A stretch of 64,000 nucleotides of DNA from Candidatus Bathyarchaeia archaeon. Its GTDB lineage: Archaea > Thermoproteota > Bathyarchaeia > Bathyarchaeales > Bathyarchaeaceae. This document shows, piece after piece, positions 17,830 through 26,204 of this stretch. Numbering within the stretch: position 1 is the first letter of the stretch; each line of letters starts with the position of its first letter. The notes under the pieces are model-generated. The model ran no database searches and was not told where the DNA came from. It saw only the letters and a list, made by a program, of their open reading frames with translations. The translations under genes and the position numbers were made by a program. The stretch lies in contig DATETJ010000002.1 of assembly GCA_035283685.1 (NCBI GenBank), forward strand, positions 357,362 to 421,361. The letters run 5' to 3'.

Positions 17830-18138
17830 ATGCCCACATTTTTGATAATTTCCAGGCATTCCCCAGAGAACTGTCCGCTGAACAATGAGAAAATGAAGGC
17901 CATGACGTTGGAATTACCAGGCAAATTGGGCGGACTGGAGAAGAAACATGGAGTCAAGAGGGTTGGAGCCTGGACTGTGGTTCCGGAACATCTATTGGTT
18001 TGGGTGTATGAAGCCCCAAGTTCAGAAGCTCTGCAAAAATTCTCAATGGAGCCAGAACTTCTAAAATGGATGGCTTTTAACACGAGTGAAATAAAATTGG
18101 CAATGAGTCTCGAAGAAAGCATGAAATTACTGAGATAA
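17830..18138 (+). CDS. Small alpha/beta protein, dimeric-barrel type
   Basis: 102 residues starting PTFLIISRHSPENCPLN. The beta-alpha-beta pattern (VVPEHLLVWVYEAPSSEALQKF, then EIKLAMSLEE) resembles ferredoxin-like dimeric alpha/beta-barrel proteins (DUF3303-like), which often act as small-molecule binding or enzyme modules. The assignment is a fold-level guess. A TATA-like tgctttatatcc precedes it at 17783. Confidence 0.6.
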   Translation: MPTFLIISRHSPENCPLNNEKMKAMTLELPGKLGGLEKKHGVKRVGAWTVVPEHLLVWVYEAPSSEALQKFSMEPELLKWMAFNTSEIKLAMSLEESMKLLR

Positions 18139-18235
18139 GCCAAATGCGCACGCTCTCGCGAGGCTTTAGCTTTGGGCAATCTGAGGTTACGAAATCATTA
18201 AGAATCCGTATTACGAATTCATCTGAAGGATTGCC

Positions 18236-19402
18236 ATGAACAACCATCGAAGATACGTGTTTACTTCAGAATCTGTCGCAGAGGGCCACCCGGACAAAGT
18301 CGCAGACCAAATATCAGACGCGGTGCTGGATGCCATCTTATGTAACGACCCTAAAGCAAGAGTTGACTGTGAAACATTGGTAATGCAGGGAAACGTCATA
18401 GTCACTGGGCAAATCACAACCTCCTGCTATGTAGACATACCTCGAATTGTTAGAAAAACATTGAAGGAAATAGGTTTCGATAATGCCAAAGATGGAATGG
18501 ATTGGGAAACCTGTGGCATCTTAGTTTCGATAACAGAGCAGTCTCCAGACATTGCAATGGGAGTTAATGAAACTGAAACTCATGAACAGGGAGCTGGAGA
18601 CCAAGGAATGGTGTTCGGTTATGCGACAAATGAGACAAAAGAATTGATGCCTCTGCCCATAATGCTGGCACACAATTTGGTGAAAAGACTTTCTGAATGC
18701 AGGAAAAGCAGAATTCTGTCATATCTGAGACCAGACGGCAAGTCACAGGTCACAGTTGAATACACTGATGGGAAACCGAAAAGGGTGGAAGCTGTTGTGA
18801 TAGCTGCACAGCACGTTCAGAGTGTTGACAGGGAAAAGATGAGGAAAGACATGATCAATCAGGTCATAAAAAAAGTCATACCTTCAATTATGTTGGACAA
18901 AGAAACGAAGTACTATATCAATGAGACGGGGAGGTTCGTTGTCGGAGGAACTTTGGCGGATTCAGGTTTGACAGGGAGAAAAATCATCATCGACACCTAT
19001 GGAGGCGTTGGGAGCCACGGTGGAGGATGCTTCTCTGGAAAAGATCCCTCAAAAGTCGACAGATCTGGCTGTTATATGGCAAGGTATATTGCAAAGAACG
19101 TTGTTGCTGCGGGTTTGGCAGATCAATGCGAGGTTCAAATATCATATGCGATCGGAATAGCACAACCAGTTTCCATAATGGTAAACACATTTTGCACGGG
19201 GAAGATACCAGATGAAAAGATTCTCGAACTGGTGAAAAAAAATTTTGACATGAGACCCAAAGCAATTATAGATCATTTGGATCTGCTCAGACCAATATAC
19301 AGAAAAACGTCTGTGTTTGGGCATTTTGGGAGAAATGACCCAGACTTCACATGGGAAAGAACTGACAAAACAGAAATTCTCCAAAAAGACGCTGGAGTCT
19401 GA
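18236..19402 (+). CDS. metK: S-adenosylmethionine synthetase, bacterial-type MetK
   Basis: 388 residues, the length of bacterial MetK. It makes S-adenosylmethionine from ATP and methionine. Motifs: [20 protein letters not shown] near 12, [12 protein letters not shown] near 120, and the phosphate-binding block [20 protein letters not shown] near 255. Most archaea use the unrelated-looking archaeal MAT instead, so this gene probably came from bacteria. It neighbours other bacterial-type genes (grpE-dnaK-dnaJ). Confidence 0.95.
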   Translation: MNNHRRYVFTSESVAEGHPDKVADQISDAVLDAILCNDPKARVDCETLVMQGNVIVTGQITTSCYVDIPRIVRKTLKEIGFDNAKDGMDWETCGILVSITEQSPDIAMGVNETETHEQGAGDQGMVFGYATNETKELMPLPIMLAHNLVKRLSECRKSRILSYLRPDGKSQVTVEYTDGKPKRVEAVVIAAQHVQSVDREKMRKDMINQVIKKVIPSIMLDKETKYYINETGRFVVGGTLADSGLTGRKIIIDTYGGVGSHGGGCFSGKDPSKVDRSGCYMARYIAKNVVAAGLADQCEVQISYAIGIAQPVSIMVNTFCTGKIPDEKILELVKKNFDMRPKAIIDHLDLLRPIYRKTSVFGHFGRNDPDFTWERTDKTEILQKDAGV

Positions 19403-19544
19403 TATTGACAGAATGCTGAATTGTCTAAGCGTGCGCTTTTCTTGGGCGTCTAAATAGGACAAGGCGCTCTGCGCTCGCGTAGGGGTGGCAAATCGACCGG
19501 CTAACGGTCTCGCTAAATCCATGTAGTATTTTGCACGCGCGCCG

Positions 19545-20654
19545 CTATCGCCGCCAATGACGCCGATGAAGATCCTCGGGCTCGAACTCCTTTGCGAGCT
19601 CCTCCATAAGCTCTCTCTCCTTGGGAGTTAGCTTCTCAGGAACTCGGACATTGATGTGAATGAGCTCGTCTCCTCGACCGTGGCGACTGTTCATTCCTTC
19701 CCCGCTCAGTCGGAGTATAGTGCCGAACTGTGTTCCAGGAGGCACACGGACTGTCTTCTCACTCGTTAGCGTCGGAACTCTTATCTCAGCTCCCAGAGCA
19801 GCTTGGGCGAAATTGATATTAGCTTCGTATATGAGGTCCATCCCCCTCCTAGTTAGGTATTGGTGAGGCTTGATCCTTATCGTCACGTAGAAGTCTCCGG
19901 GTGCACCACCATAAGGACCGTCTTCACCTTGGCCTCGAAGGACCAAGTGGTCGCCATTGTCAATCCCAGGCGGCACTTTAACTTGAAGTCGCACTTTCCT
20001 TTCCTTGAGCCCATTCCCCCTGCATACCTTGCAAGTCTTCTCAGCTATCTCTCCTCTGCCATTGCACCTATCACAGGAAACGATCACGATGAATCCCGAC
20101 ACAGCTTCATGCTCGATTGTTCCCGTTCCGTTGCACTTGGGGCAAGTCATCAGATGACTACCGAGCTCGACCCCTGAGCCATCACATTTACTACATCTCG
20201 TTAGTCTAGGCAGAGTAACCGCCAACTCAGTGCCGAAAGCCGCCTGCTCCAACGTGATCTCCATCTGGGCCTGTAGGTCCCGACCGCGAGGGGTCTCGGG
20301 TTGACCCTGCTGAGCGGTGAAACCTCCGCCGAAGATTCGACTGAAGAGATCATCAGCATTGAAGCCAAATTCTGAGAAGATACTATGGAATGTTCTACGG
20401 TTGAAGATGTCCTCTTGCCTATATTGTTTCTTGATCCCTTCGAAGCCTTGGGCATCATATTGCCGCCTCTTCTCTGGGTCAGAAAGAACGGCGTACGCCT
20501 CTGATACTTCCTTGAATCTCTCTTCGGCGTCAGGTCTCTTGTTCCTGTCAGGGTGATATTTGAAGGCGAGCTTGCGGAATGCGCGCTTGATCTCATCTTG
20601 GGACGCATCCCGGCTGACCCCTAAGGCATCGTAATAACCTAGTTTGCTCGCCAA
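19545..20654 (-). CDS. dnaJ: Hsp40 co-chaperone DnaJ
   Basis: 369 residues. J domain with HPD at 34-36, a very short G/F linker ([10 protein letters not shown]), then four CxxCxGxG-type zinc repeats between about 155 and 215 ([32 protein letters not shown]), and a C-terminal substrate domain with [16 protein letters not shown]. It stimulates the DnaK ATPase. Gene order grpE-dnaK-dnaJ on the minus strand; 45 nt separate it from dnaK. The 19403-19544 gap holds a short hairpin (GACCG-GCTAA-CGGTC near 19495) and no gene. Confidence 0.96.
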   Translation of the reverse strand: MASKLGYYDALGVSRDASQDEIKRAFRKLAFKYHPDRNKRPDAEERFKEVSEAYAVLSDPEKRRQYDAQGFEGIKKQYRQEDIFNRRTFHSIFSEFGFNADDLFSRIFGGGFTAQQGQPETPRGRDLQAQMEITLEQAAFGTELAVTLPRLTRCSKCDGSGVELGSHLMTCPKCNGTGTIEHEAVSGFIVIVSCDRCNGRGEIAEKTCKVCRGNGLKERKVRLQVKVPPGIDNGDHLVLRGQGEDGPYGGAPGDFYVTIRIKPHQYLTRRGMDLIYEANINFAQAALGAEIRVPTLTSEKTVRVPPGTQFGTILRLSGEGMNSRHGRGDELIHINVRVPEKLTPKERELMEELAKEFEPEDLHRRHWRR

Positions 20655-20699
20655 CTAAACCATCACATGAACCTGTTTAAACAGACAAAAAAGAGAGGG

Positions 20700-22577
20700 T
20701 TATTTCTTTTCCTCGTCCACAACTTTGTACTCTGCTTCGACGGTTTTCTTTTCCGGCTGCTCTTCTCCAGGCGGTGGAGCCTCCTGACTTGCTTGTTGCT
20801 GGGCTCTTTGAGATGCCGCCTGTTGGTAGACTGTAGCGCCTGCCTCTTGAACCACTCTTCTCAGTTCCTCAACTTTGGCGCTGATCTCAGCTAGGCCTCC
20901 GGTTTTTTGTGCATCTTTCAGCGCTTGAAGGGCTTCTTGGACTTTCGTCTTTTGCTCTTGGGTGAGCTTGTCTCCGATCTCGCTGAGCGTCTTCTCGGTC
21001 GTGTAAATGAGAGAGTCGGCAGTGTTTCGGATTTCAGCCTCTTCTTTAACGCGCTTGTCTTGCTCGGCAAATTGTTCCGCTTCTCTCACCATTCGATTCT
21101 TCTCTGCTTGGCTAAGCTTGGTTGAAGCCGTTATCTTGATTCCCATCTGTTTGCCCGTGCCCAAGTCCTTCGCTGAAACGTTAAGGACACCATCCGCATT
21201 GATGTCGAATGTGACCTCGACCTGCGGAATGCCTCGAGGTGCAGGCGGAATGCCTGTGAGGTCGAATTGGCCAAGGCTGATGTTATCTTTGGCCATGGCG
21301 CGTTCCCCTTGCAGCACATGTATGGTGACGGCCGTTTGAAAGTCGGCGGCTGTTGAGAAGGTCTGGCTCTGCTTGACGGGTATCGTGGTGTTCCGCTCAA
21401 TTATCCTTGTGAAGACGCCTCCTAAGGTTTCGACCCCGAGGGAAAGAGGTGTTACATCGAGGAGCACTATGTCTGAGATCTCCCCTGCGAGGACTGCTCC
21501 TTGAATGGCGGCGCCTATGGCAACGCATTCCATGGGGTCAATACCTCTCTCAGGTTTCTTACCTATTACATCCTCGATGAATTGTTGAACGAGCGGCATC
21601 TTCGTCTGCCCACCTATGAGAATTATTTTGTCGATTTGCACAGAGGTCAGCTTCGCGTCCGACAAAGTTTTCAGGATAGGCTCCCTAATCCGCTCCACTA
21701 TAGGTCGAGTCAGTTGCTCAAGTTTAGCTCTCGTCAGAATCATGTGAAGATTTTTTGGACCTGTAGCGTCAGTGGCAATGTAGGGGAGGTTTATCTCTGT
21801 GGTTATTAGGTTTGACAGCTCTATCTTGGCCTGTTCAGCAGCATCTTTCAAGCGAGCCATGGCTTTGATATCTCCCCTGAGATCGACTCCCGTCTCGCGT
21901 TTGAACTCAGAGATGGTATAATCCATGACTGCTTGGTCTAGGTCTGTTCCACCTGTTTTAGTGTCTCCGCTGGTGGCTAGAACCTCGAAGACGCCTCCAC
22001 CGAAGTCCATCACCGTGGTGTCGTTTGTGCCGCCGCCGAAACTGAAGACCATAATTTTCAGTTCCTGGCCAGCCTTGTCTAGACCATAAGCGAGCGCCGC
22101 TGCCGTCGGCTCGTTAACGACTCTTGTTACTTTCAGTCCAGCAATCTCACCAGCGTCTATCGTTGCCTGGCGTTGATTATCATTGAAATGTGCTGGAACA
22201 GTTATTACTGCCTTTGTGATTTTCTCGCCGAGATAGGTTTCAGAATCGCGCAGAATCTTCTGTAGGATAAAAGCCGAGATCTGTTGCGGTGTGTACTCCT
22301 TCCCGAATACATTAACTTTGTAGTCTGTCCCAATGTGTCGCTTGATTTCGCGTATCGTGCCCTCAGGGTTAGTAATAGTCTGTCTTTTTGCGGGCTCTCC
22401 AATAAGTAGTTGTCCATCCCTAGTAAAAGCGACAACAGACGGAAACATTTTCCCCGCCGCGGTTGGTCCTTCGGCGCTCGGAATTATGGTTGGTTTTCCT
22501 CCTATTACTACGGCCGCGGCAGAATTTGTAGTGCCAAGGTCAATTCCTAATATCCTTTCTCGTTTTTCGTTACTCAT
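20700..22577 (-). CDS. dnaK: Hsp70 chaperone DnaK
   Basis: 625 residues. ATPase domain: GIDLGTTNS near 11, REIKRHIG with the conserved lysine near 79, [11 protein letters not shown] near 155. The phosphate-2 motif reads FSFGGGTND at 178-186, where the canonical motif is [YF]DLGGGTFD, so S179 replaces the usual aspartate while D186 is kept. The linker ([19 protein letters not shown] near 370) and beta substrate domain follow, and the C-terminus is acidic. The start ATG overlaps the grpE stop by 4 nt. Confidence 0.96.
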   Translation of the reverse strand: MSNEKRERILGIDLGTTNSAAAVVIGGKPTIIPSAEGPTAAGKMFPSVVAFTRDGQLLIGEPAKRQTITNPEGTIREIKRHIGTDYKVNVFGKEYTPQQISAFILQKILRDSETYLGEKITKAVITVPAHFNDNQRQATIDAGEIAGLKVTRVVNEPTAAALAYGLDKAGQELKIMVFSFGGGTNDTTVMDFGGGVFEVLATSGDTKTGGTDLDQAVMDYTISEFKRETGVDLRGDIKAMARLKDAAEQAKIELSNLITTEINLPYIATDATGPKNLHMILTRAKLEQLTRPIVERIREPILKTLSDAKLTSVQIDKIILIGGQTKMPLVQQFIEDVIGKKPERGIDPMECVAIGAAIQGAVLAGEISDIVLLDVTPLSLGVETLGGVFTRIIERNTTIPVKQSQTFSTAADFQTAVTIHVLQGERAMAKDNISLGQFDLTGIPPAPRGIPQVEVTFDINADGVLNVSAKDLGTGKQMGIKITASTKLSQAEKNRMVREAEQFAEQDKRVKEEAEIRNTADSLIYTTEKTLSEIGDKLTQEQKTKVQEALQALKDAQKTGGLAEISAKVEELRRVVQEAGATVYQQAASQRAQQQASQEAPPPGEEQPEKKTVEAEYKVVDEEKK

Positions 22578-23134
22578 TTTTCATTCACCTTTTGAGCTTT
22601 GATAGGGCTCGGGTTGCGTGCTACTTTCACCATGCTGGGCTTAAGCACTTTGCCATTCAGGAAGTAGCCCTTTCTAACCTCCTGTATGATCGTCCCGTCA
22701 GGTTGGTCACATGTCTCAACTTCCAGTACAGCTTCATGCATGTGTGGGTCGAAAGGATTTCCGACAGTTTCTATTGGGCATAATCCCTCACAATTTAGCA
22801 CTTTCCAGAGTTTTCTCTTTACCATCTCTACCCCTTCTAGAAGGCTACTATCCCCAGTCTTTCTCGCTTCTTCTAAAGCAAGATCGAGCTCTTCGGCAAT
22901 AGGGAGGAGTTGCATGATAAGCTTCTCCTTTTCCATGACCACTCCTTCATCGACGCGTCTCTTCATATGCTTCTGCAGGTTTTCAAGGTCAGCTCGGGCG
23001 TATTTGAGCTGATTGAGATAGGTCTCCTCCAGTGTGGTCTTTTCCTTGAGCGAGGCTTCAAGTTCTGCCACCTTTTTGGTGCAGTTATCTTCTTTTTCGC
23101 CATTGGCTTCCTTCTTATCAGGTTTAGGAGACAT
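22574..23134 (-). CDS. grpE: Nucleotide-exchange factor GrpE
   Basis: 186 residues: a long N-terminal coiled coil ([20 protein letters not shown] onward, to about 100) and a C-terminal beta domain with [16 protein letters not shown] and [20 protein letters not shown], the family signature. It releases ADP from DnaK. First gene of the operon; the promoter region (23135-23271) has a TATA-like gcttaaaaacc near 23181. The operon is expected to be heat-responsive, but no operator was identified. Confidence 0.95.
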   Translation of the reverse strand: MSPKPDKKEANGEKEDNCTKKVAELEASLKEKTTLEETYLNQLKYARADLENLQKHMKRRVDEGVVMEKEKLIMQLLPIAEELDLALEEARKTGDSSLLEGVEMVKRKLWKVLNCEGLCPIETVGNPFDPHMHEAVLEVETCDQPDGTIIQEVRKGYFLNGKVLKPSMVKVARNPSPIKAQKVNEK

Positions 23135-23271
23135 GTCAAACCTCTTCGGACTCAGTTTTGATGTACTTTGGGTTTACGTGCTTAAAAACCTAAATGCTTT
23201 CTCAATTCAATCTGGTAGCGCGCTAGACAAAGAGCTTTACAAAGGAACTTGAAAGTCAATTAAAAATGGTC

Positions 23272-23664
23272 CTACTTGAGTGCTTCTCTCATTTTCTTTA
23301 TTGTTTCCTGTTCCTTCAGTTGCTTCTCCTGTTCTGCTTCCTGCCTCTGCTTAATTTGCTCGTTGTATTTCTCTATACTCTTGTTAGTAGAGTCAACCAA
23401 ACCTTTGATCCATTCGACTTTACCCTTAATTTCGTCCGGTAAAGTCATCACTTGAAGTTTGTTCCCAACAACTGCCACTGGCGTGCGCGCGCTCATATAA
23501 CGACTTGCATGTAGCTCGGCTTCGAAGGCTAGTATCCAATGGTGGTCTGGAGCCGAGTCTAGCTCAAGGTCAAATACATATGCCCCAGATAACAAAGCAC
23601 TTTTCTCTATTTTCAATCTATCTGGGTCAACGGGCTTAAGATTAACCTTTCCTGAGAAGTACAC
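23272..23664 (-). CDS. Hypothetical protein with C-terminal coiled coil
   Basis: 130 residues. A beta-rich N-terminal half (SALLSGAYVFDLELDSAP, then ILAFEAELHASRYM) leads into a charged helix (NEQIKQRQEAEQEKQLKEQE). Family not recognised. The reading frame can be traced upstream through 23665-23799 only if frameshifts are allowed, so this ORF may be the 3' part of a broken or mis-sequenced gene. Start here is the GTG at 23664. Confidence 0.5.
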   Translation of the reverse strand: MYFSGKVNLKPVDPDRLKIEKSALLSGAYVFDLELDSAPDHHWILAFEAELHASRYMSARTPVAVVGNKLQVMTLPDEIKGKVEWIKGLVDSTNKSIEKYNEQIKQRQEAEQEKQLKEQETIKKMREALK

Positions 23665-23799
23665 CTTTCTCTTAACCTTCGCAATACAGTCATGTTTTGG
23701 GTTCTGTTATAACTTTCCCTTCACCACCAATTGCCTCAAAAAGGTGATGCGCGGGCTGATTGCTGACTCCTTGGATGTGGCAACTTCTTCCTTAACCAT
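23665..23799 (-). pseudogene. Possible 5' part of the 23272-23664 gene, out of frame
   Basis: The minus-strand frame SNQPAHHLFEAIGGEG then KVITEPK (about 23690-23765) looks like protein and would join the downstream ORF (HDCIAKVKRKVYFSGK) if one A were removed from the AAAA run near 23687. An ATG at 23799 opens a different frame. Evidence is only the protein-like look of the frames; no homologue was compared. Confidence 0.3.
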
Positions 23800-23901
23800 T
23801 TAAACCCCAAGGACCATATTTTTAGGCTAACCGGTTGAAACATTCTTGGCGCGCACTTAAATACGACTTGAAATGATACAAGACGATGGTGAAAATGCAG
23901 G

Positions 23902-24180
23902 GTGGTTAGGCTTACGGTATCTCTGCCTGCAAAGTGGGAACAGTTACTGAAACAGTTGGCAGATGATCACCAGATTGATCTCAACACCGTCGTCAGTGAA
24001 CTATGTGCATGGGCCTTTTCCAATCCTGAAGGCAAAGAGCAGTTTAAAGTTTGGTTAGATGAGGCTTATCCCCAAAAAGGAGAAGCTGAAGACAAAGCAA
24101 GAGCAGCAGGAGAAGAAGCTGCCGAGAAAGAAGAATACGAAGAAGAATCTGAAAAGGAAACGCAGGACAGGATCGAATAA
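23902..24180 (+). CDS. Hypothetical protein, possible ribbon-helix-helix N-terminus
   Basis: 92 residues from a GTG at 23902. The start VRLTVSLPAKWEQLLKQLAD looks like a CopG/Arc-type ribbon-helix-helix start (short beta strand then helix), followed by LNTVVSELCAWAF and a long acidic helical tail (GEEAAEKEEYEEESEKE). The N-terminal resemblance is short, so DNA binding is only suggested. It is divergent from the 130-residue gene. Confidence 0.5.
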   Translation: MVRLTVSLPAKWEQLLKQLADDHQIDLNTVVSELCAWAFSNPEGKEQFKVWLDEAYPQKGEAEDKARAAGEEAAEKEEYEEESEKETQDRIE

Positions 24181-24296
24181 TAGCTGAACAGCGCATGCCC
24201 CAAAAGCTTCAGAGTCTAATATACCCGAACCCATTTGGGCAGAATGCTTTATTTTTCGAAAGGCAAGATTACAATTAAGAGGTGAGGCGACAGAAT

Positions 24297-24410
24297 ATGA
24301 GTAGAGAACAAGATCGAAATAGAAAAATCAAAGAAAGCTCTCGCCGTACCAAAGCGCGGGGATATCAAACGAGAAGAACTCGTGGAGGAAAGAAACAGAA
24401 GAGAAGGTAA
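24297..24410 (+). CDS. 37-residue, strongly basic protein
   Basis: ATG at 24297 with GAGGTGA 10 nt upstream, TAA at 24408. The peptide is very rich in arginine and lysine (RRTKARGYQTRRTRGGKKQK), like ribosomal or nucleic-acid-binding peptides. A TATA-like tgctttattttt lies near 24245. It stands just outside the 24.4 kb repeat boundary. No family recognised. Confidence 0.5.
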   Translation: MSREQDRNRKIKESSRRTKARGYQTRRTRGGKKQKRR

Positions 24411-24427
24411 TGCACGTCACCGCTTCA

Positions 24428-24582
24428 AAACTTGTCTTTCACACGCCCTATTCGCCAGTAAAATCAGTCTCCCAGATTTACATCCGCCATCACTCAACTC
24501 AGAAGAGACCACAAAAAGGCTCCTTTTCCTAAAAATAGGCTCAAAAATCTCCTTCAAAAATGGCGCCGGGGAAAGGAATTTT
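24428..24582. repeat. tRNA-Ser 3'-end copy 1 with flanking homology (att-like)
   Basis: 24562-24582 (GGCGCCGGGGAAAGGAATTTT) is an imperfect copy of the 3' end of the tRNA-Ser gene. The 130 nt before it match 29528-29657 in the same order (CACGCC.TATT..CCAG, TCAACT.AGAA, AGGCTCCTTTT). The two copies are direct repeats about 5.1 kb apart, enclosing the PIN/AbrB and HxlR/ABC genes. Confidence 0.7.
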
Positions 24583-24583
24583 T

Positions 24584-24970
24584 TCAAATCCATTTTGTTT
24601 TGATTTCTCTTATGGCTTTAAGATGAGGATCGTCTGAGATGCATATGGCGTTTAGGAAAAGGCTTGTAGCCGCTATGTCGCTGTCAGCCAATGAAGTTCT
24701 ATATTTATGTCTTATCTCAGCTGAACTCTTTGCGATTTTGGAGTCCACACTCACTATTCTAAAGTCTTTTTCCAACAAGTTGGTTCTCAAAATCGCTGTT
24801 TCGCGTCCCTCTCGCTCTAGTGTAAGTTGGTAAACCTCATGGATTACCATGGCTGAAATGAACCTTTCTTTCGTTTTCCTTATTTCTTCTGTGGTCCTTC
24901 GAAGAACTTCCCCATCTTTAGAATAATAGTGTTCGATGAAGAACCTTGTGTCATAAATCGTCTTAGGCAT
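24584..24970 (-). CDS. vapC: PIN-domain nuclease, VapC-type toxin
   Basis: 128 residues. The PIN acidic set is visible: D7 (IYDTRFFIEHY), E45 (MVIHEVYQL), D95/D97 in TSLADSDIAAT, and D113/D114 (ISDDPH). Such toxins cut tRNA or rRNA. The start overlaps the end of the AbrB-type gene by 8 nt, the usual toxin-antitoxin arrangement. The gene lies between two tRNA-Ser 3'-end copies, and the toxin's stop codon is 2 nt from the first. Confidence 0.88.
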   Translation of the reverse strand: MPKTIYDTRFFIEHYYSKDGEVLRRTTEEIRKTKERFISAMVIHEVYQLTLEREGRETAILRTNLLEKDFRIVSVDSKIAKSSAEIRHKYRTSLADSDIAATSLFLNAICISDDPHLKAIREIKTKWI

Positions 24971-25193
24971 CTTCTTCCCTGAGCCTGTCTAAACGCTCTT
25001 TCATCTCTTCAGGCGTTGCATGTTTTGCTCCGGAACCAGCAAGGTCTATGGTTGATTTTTTCGGTCTGAAAAGTATGCCCTCTTCAGTTTCAATAACTTC
25101 AAGTCTCGTTCCTTCAACAATCTTGTACTTCACCCGAAGCTTCACCGGGATTGTGGTCTGCCCCTTCCGTGTTACTACCACTTCATTCTCCAT
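24963..25193 (-). CDS. vapB: AbrB/SpoVT-type antitoxin
   Basis: 76 residues. The swapped-hairpin DNA-binding motif VVVTRKGQTTIPVKLRVKYKI is typical of AbrB-type antitoxins; the C-terminal part (TPEEMKERLDRLREEDA) would wrap the toxin. It sits upstream of the PIN gene and is expected to repress its own promoter (25194-25260). Confidence 0.9.
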   Translation of the reverse strand: MENEVVVTRKGQTTIPVKLRVKYKIVEGTRLEVIETEEGILFRPKKSTIDLAGSGAKHATPEEMKERLDRLREEDA

Positions 25194-25302
25194 AACGTTT
25201 CCCTGTACTACATTGAGTCAGTAGTACATGAAAAATCTTCCGCTCCAGAAAGGCAAACATCCATGGCGAGACGCCTCCTGCCAGTTAGCAAATTGGCGAA
25301 AA

Positions 25303-25385
25303 TGAGCGCCGGGGAAGGGATTTCAGCACCAACTTACTTGTAAAAATATACCTTGTATATGTTTGACAAGAGTTCGAACCTATCC
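25303..25385. repeat. tRNA-Ser 3'-end copy 2 with minihelix-type flank
   Basis: GAGCGCCGGGGAAGGGATTT at 25304-25323 matches the tRNA-Ser 3' end. The next 60 nt (CAGCACCAACTTACTTGTAAAAA, then agagttcgaacc) are homologous to 11021-11080, but the T-arm is degenerate (agag-TTCGAAC-ctat). It marks the boundary between the PIN/AbrB pair and the HxlR/ABC gene set. Confidence 0.7.
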
Positions 25386-25422
25386 CAAAATCGGTCGATG
25401 TTGCATTTCGAGTTTTGCTTTA

Positions 25423-25830
25423 TCATGTCAGGTTTTTGACTTGATGTGCGCGGATTCCTTTGTATGTCGGAGCACATTTTCCTTTGTTTATAGTGTTCCT
25501 TGTTGCGGCCCATCTTAGCAGGGGAATGATTGATTTCCTAAGCTCAGTACCATCCTCCGTGAGCGAGTATTCTACCCGTGGGGGTATCTCCGCAAACGAT
25601 TCTCTCTTGATTAAGCCTTCAGCCTGAAGCTCCTTCAGCGTATCGGATAGGGTTTTGGGACTGATGCCCCCCAGCTCTTTGATTAGGCTCTTAAACCTTA
25701 GCCTGCCGTTATTGCCGATAGCGTTGACGATCAAGAGCGCCCACTTCTTGCTTATGACGTCGATGACGCCTTCGAGCGGGCAAAAGCAGATGTGATCGCT
25801 TTTTTGGTGCATCTTGCTGGCTTTCCTCAC
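25423..25830 (-). CDS. HxlR-family transcriptional regulator
   Basis: 135 residues; the start may be 6 codons later (ATG 25812). The winged helix WALLIVNAIGNNGRLRFKSL, then ISPKTLSDTLKELQAEGLIKRE, fits HxlR. CFCP near residue 16 gives a cysteine pair in the position where redox- or electrophile-sensing HxlR proteins carry the sensor thiol. The operator TAAACT-N4-AGTTTA at 25851-25866 lies just upstream and recurs at 29475-29490 before the ModA-like gene, suggesting control of both. Confidence 0.9.
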   Translation of the reverse strand: MRKASKMHQKSDHICFCPLEGVIDVISKKWALLIVNAIGNNGRLRFKSLIKELGGISPKTLSDTLKELQAEGLIKRESFAEIPPRVEYSLTEDGTELRKSIIPLLRWAATRNTINKGKCAPTYKGIRAHQVKNLT

Positions 25831-25832
25831 GC

Positions 25833-25872
25833 ATAGTTGCTACTTTACTATAAACTTGATAGTTTAAATACT
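25833..25872 (+). promoter_or_regulatory. Divergent promoter with HxlR-type operator, copy 1
   Basis: Perfect 6-bp inverted repeat TAAACT-TGAT-AGTTTA at 25851-25866, overlapping the TATA element TTTAAATA (25863-25870) of the Cys/His-rich peptide gene. The whole ~40-nt block is nearly identical to the reverse complement of 29468-29506. Binding of the HxlR protein here would block the promoter. Confidence 0.75.
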
Positions 25873-25924
25873 TTCCTTTTAATATTATCAGCCGCACTAA
25901 CACTAAAGTGAGGTGAACAAAAAA

Positions 25925-26116
25925 ATGTGTTGCGATTGTGGTTGCGGATCAGGCCATCATGGGGAAGGACACCATCATGAGGAAGGACACGAACGCGGTC
26001 ACGGTAGACGATTCCTAACCAACGCAGAGAAGGTTGAGAAACTAAAGAGCTACGCCGAAGAGCTAAGGAAGGAACTCACAGCTGTCGAAGAGCACATCAA
26101 GGAACTGAAAAGTTAA
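25925..26116 (+). CDS. Cys/His-rich metal-binding peptide with coiled coil
   Basis: 63 residues from the ATG at 25925, chosen because AGGTGA lies 7 nt upstream; an in-frame GTG exists at 25913. The N-terminus is MCCDCGCGSGHHGEGHHHEE, a dense cluster of cysteine and histidine, followed by a helix (KLKSYAEELRKELTAVEEH). Similar small archaeal proteins (DUF5320-like) are thought to bind metals. It is the first gene after the HxlR operator and precedes the ABC transporter genes. Confidence 0.75.
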   Translation: MCCDCGCGSGHHGEGHHHEEGHERGHGRRFLTNAEKVEKLKSYAEELRKELTAVEEHIKELKS

Positions 26117-26204
26117 AAGAACCACTCAGAATGTGTCTTTGACTAACCCCCTCTCTCTTTTTATTGAACAAAGAACATGTTCAGCCTGGAATGAGGTTTG
26201 AATT

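Noticed and set aside
19403..19544. Possible structured RNA between metK and dnaJ
   Set aside because: Only one short hairpin (GACCG-GCTAA-CGGTC) and GC-rich runs; no features of SRP, RNase P, H/ACA or C/D RNA could be supported.
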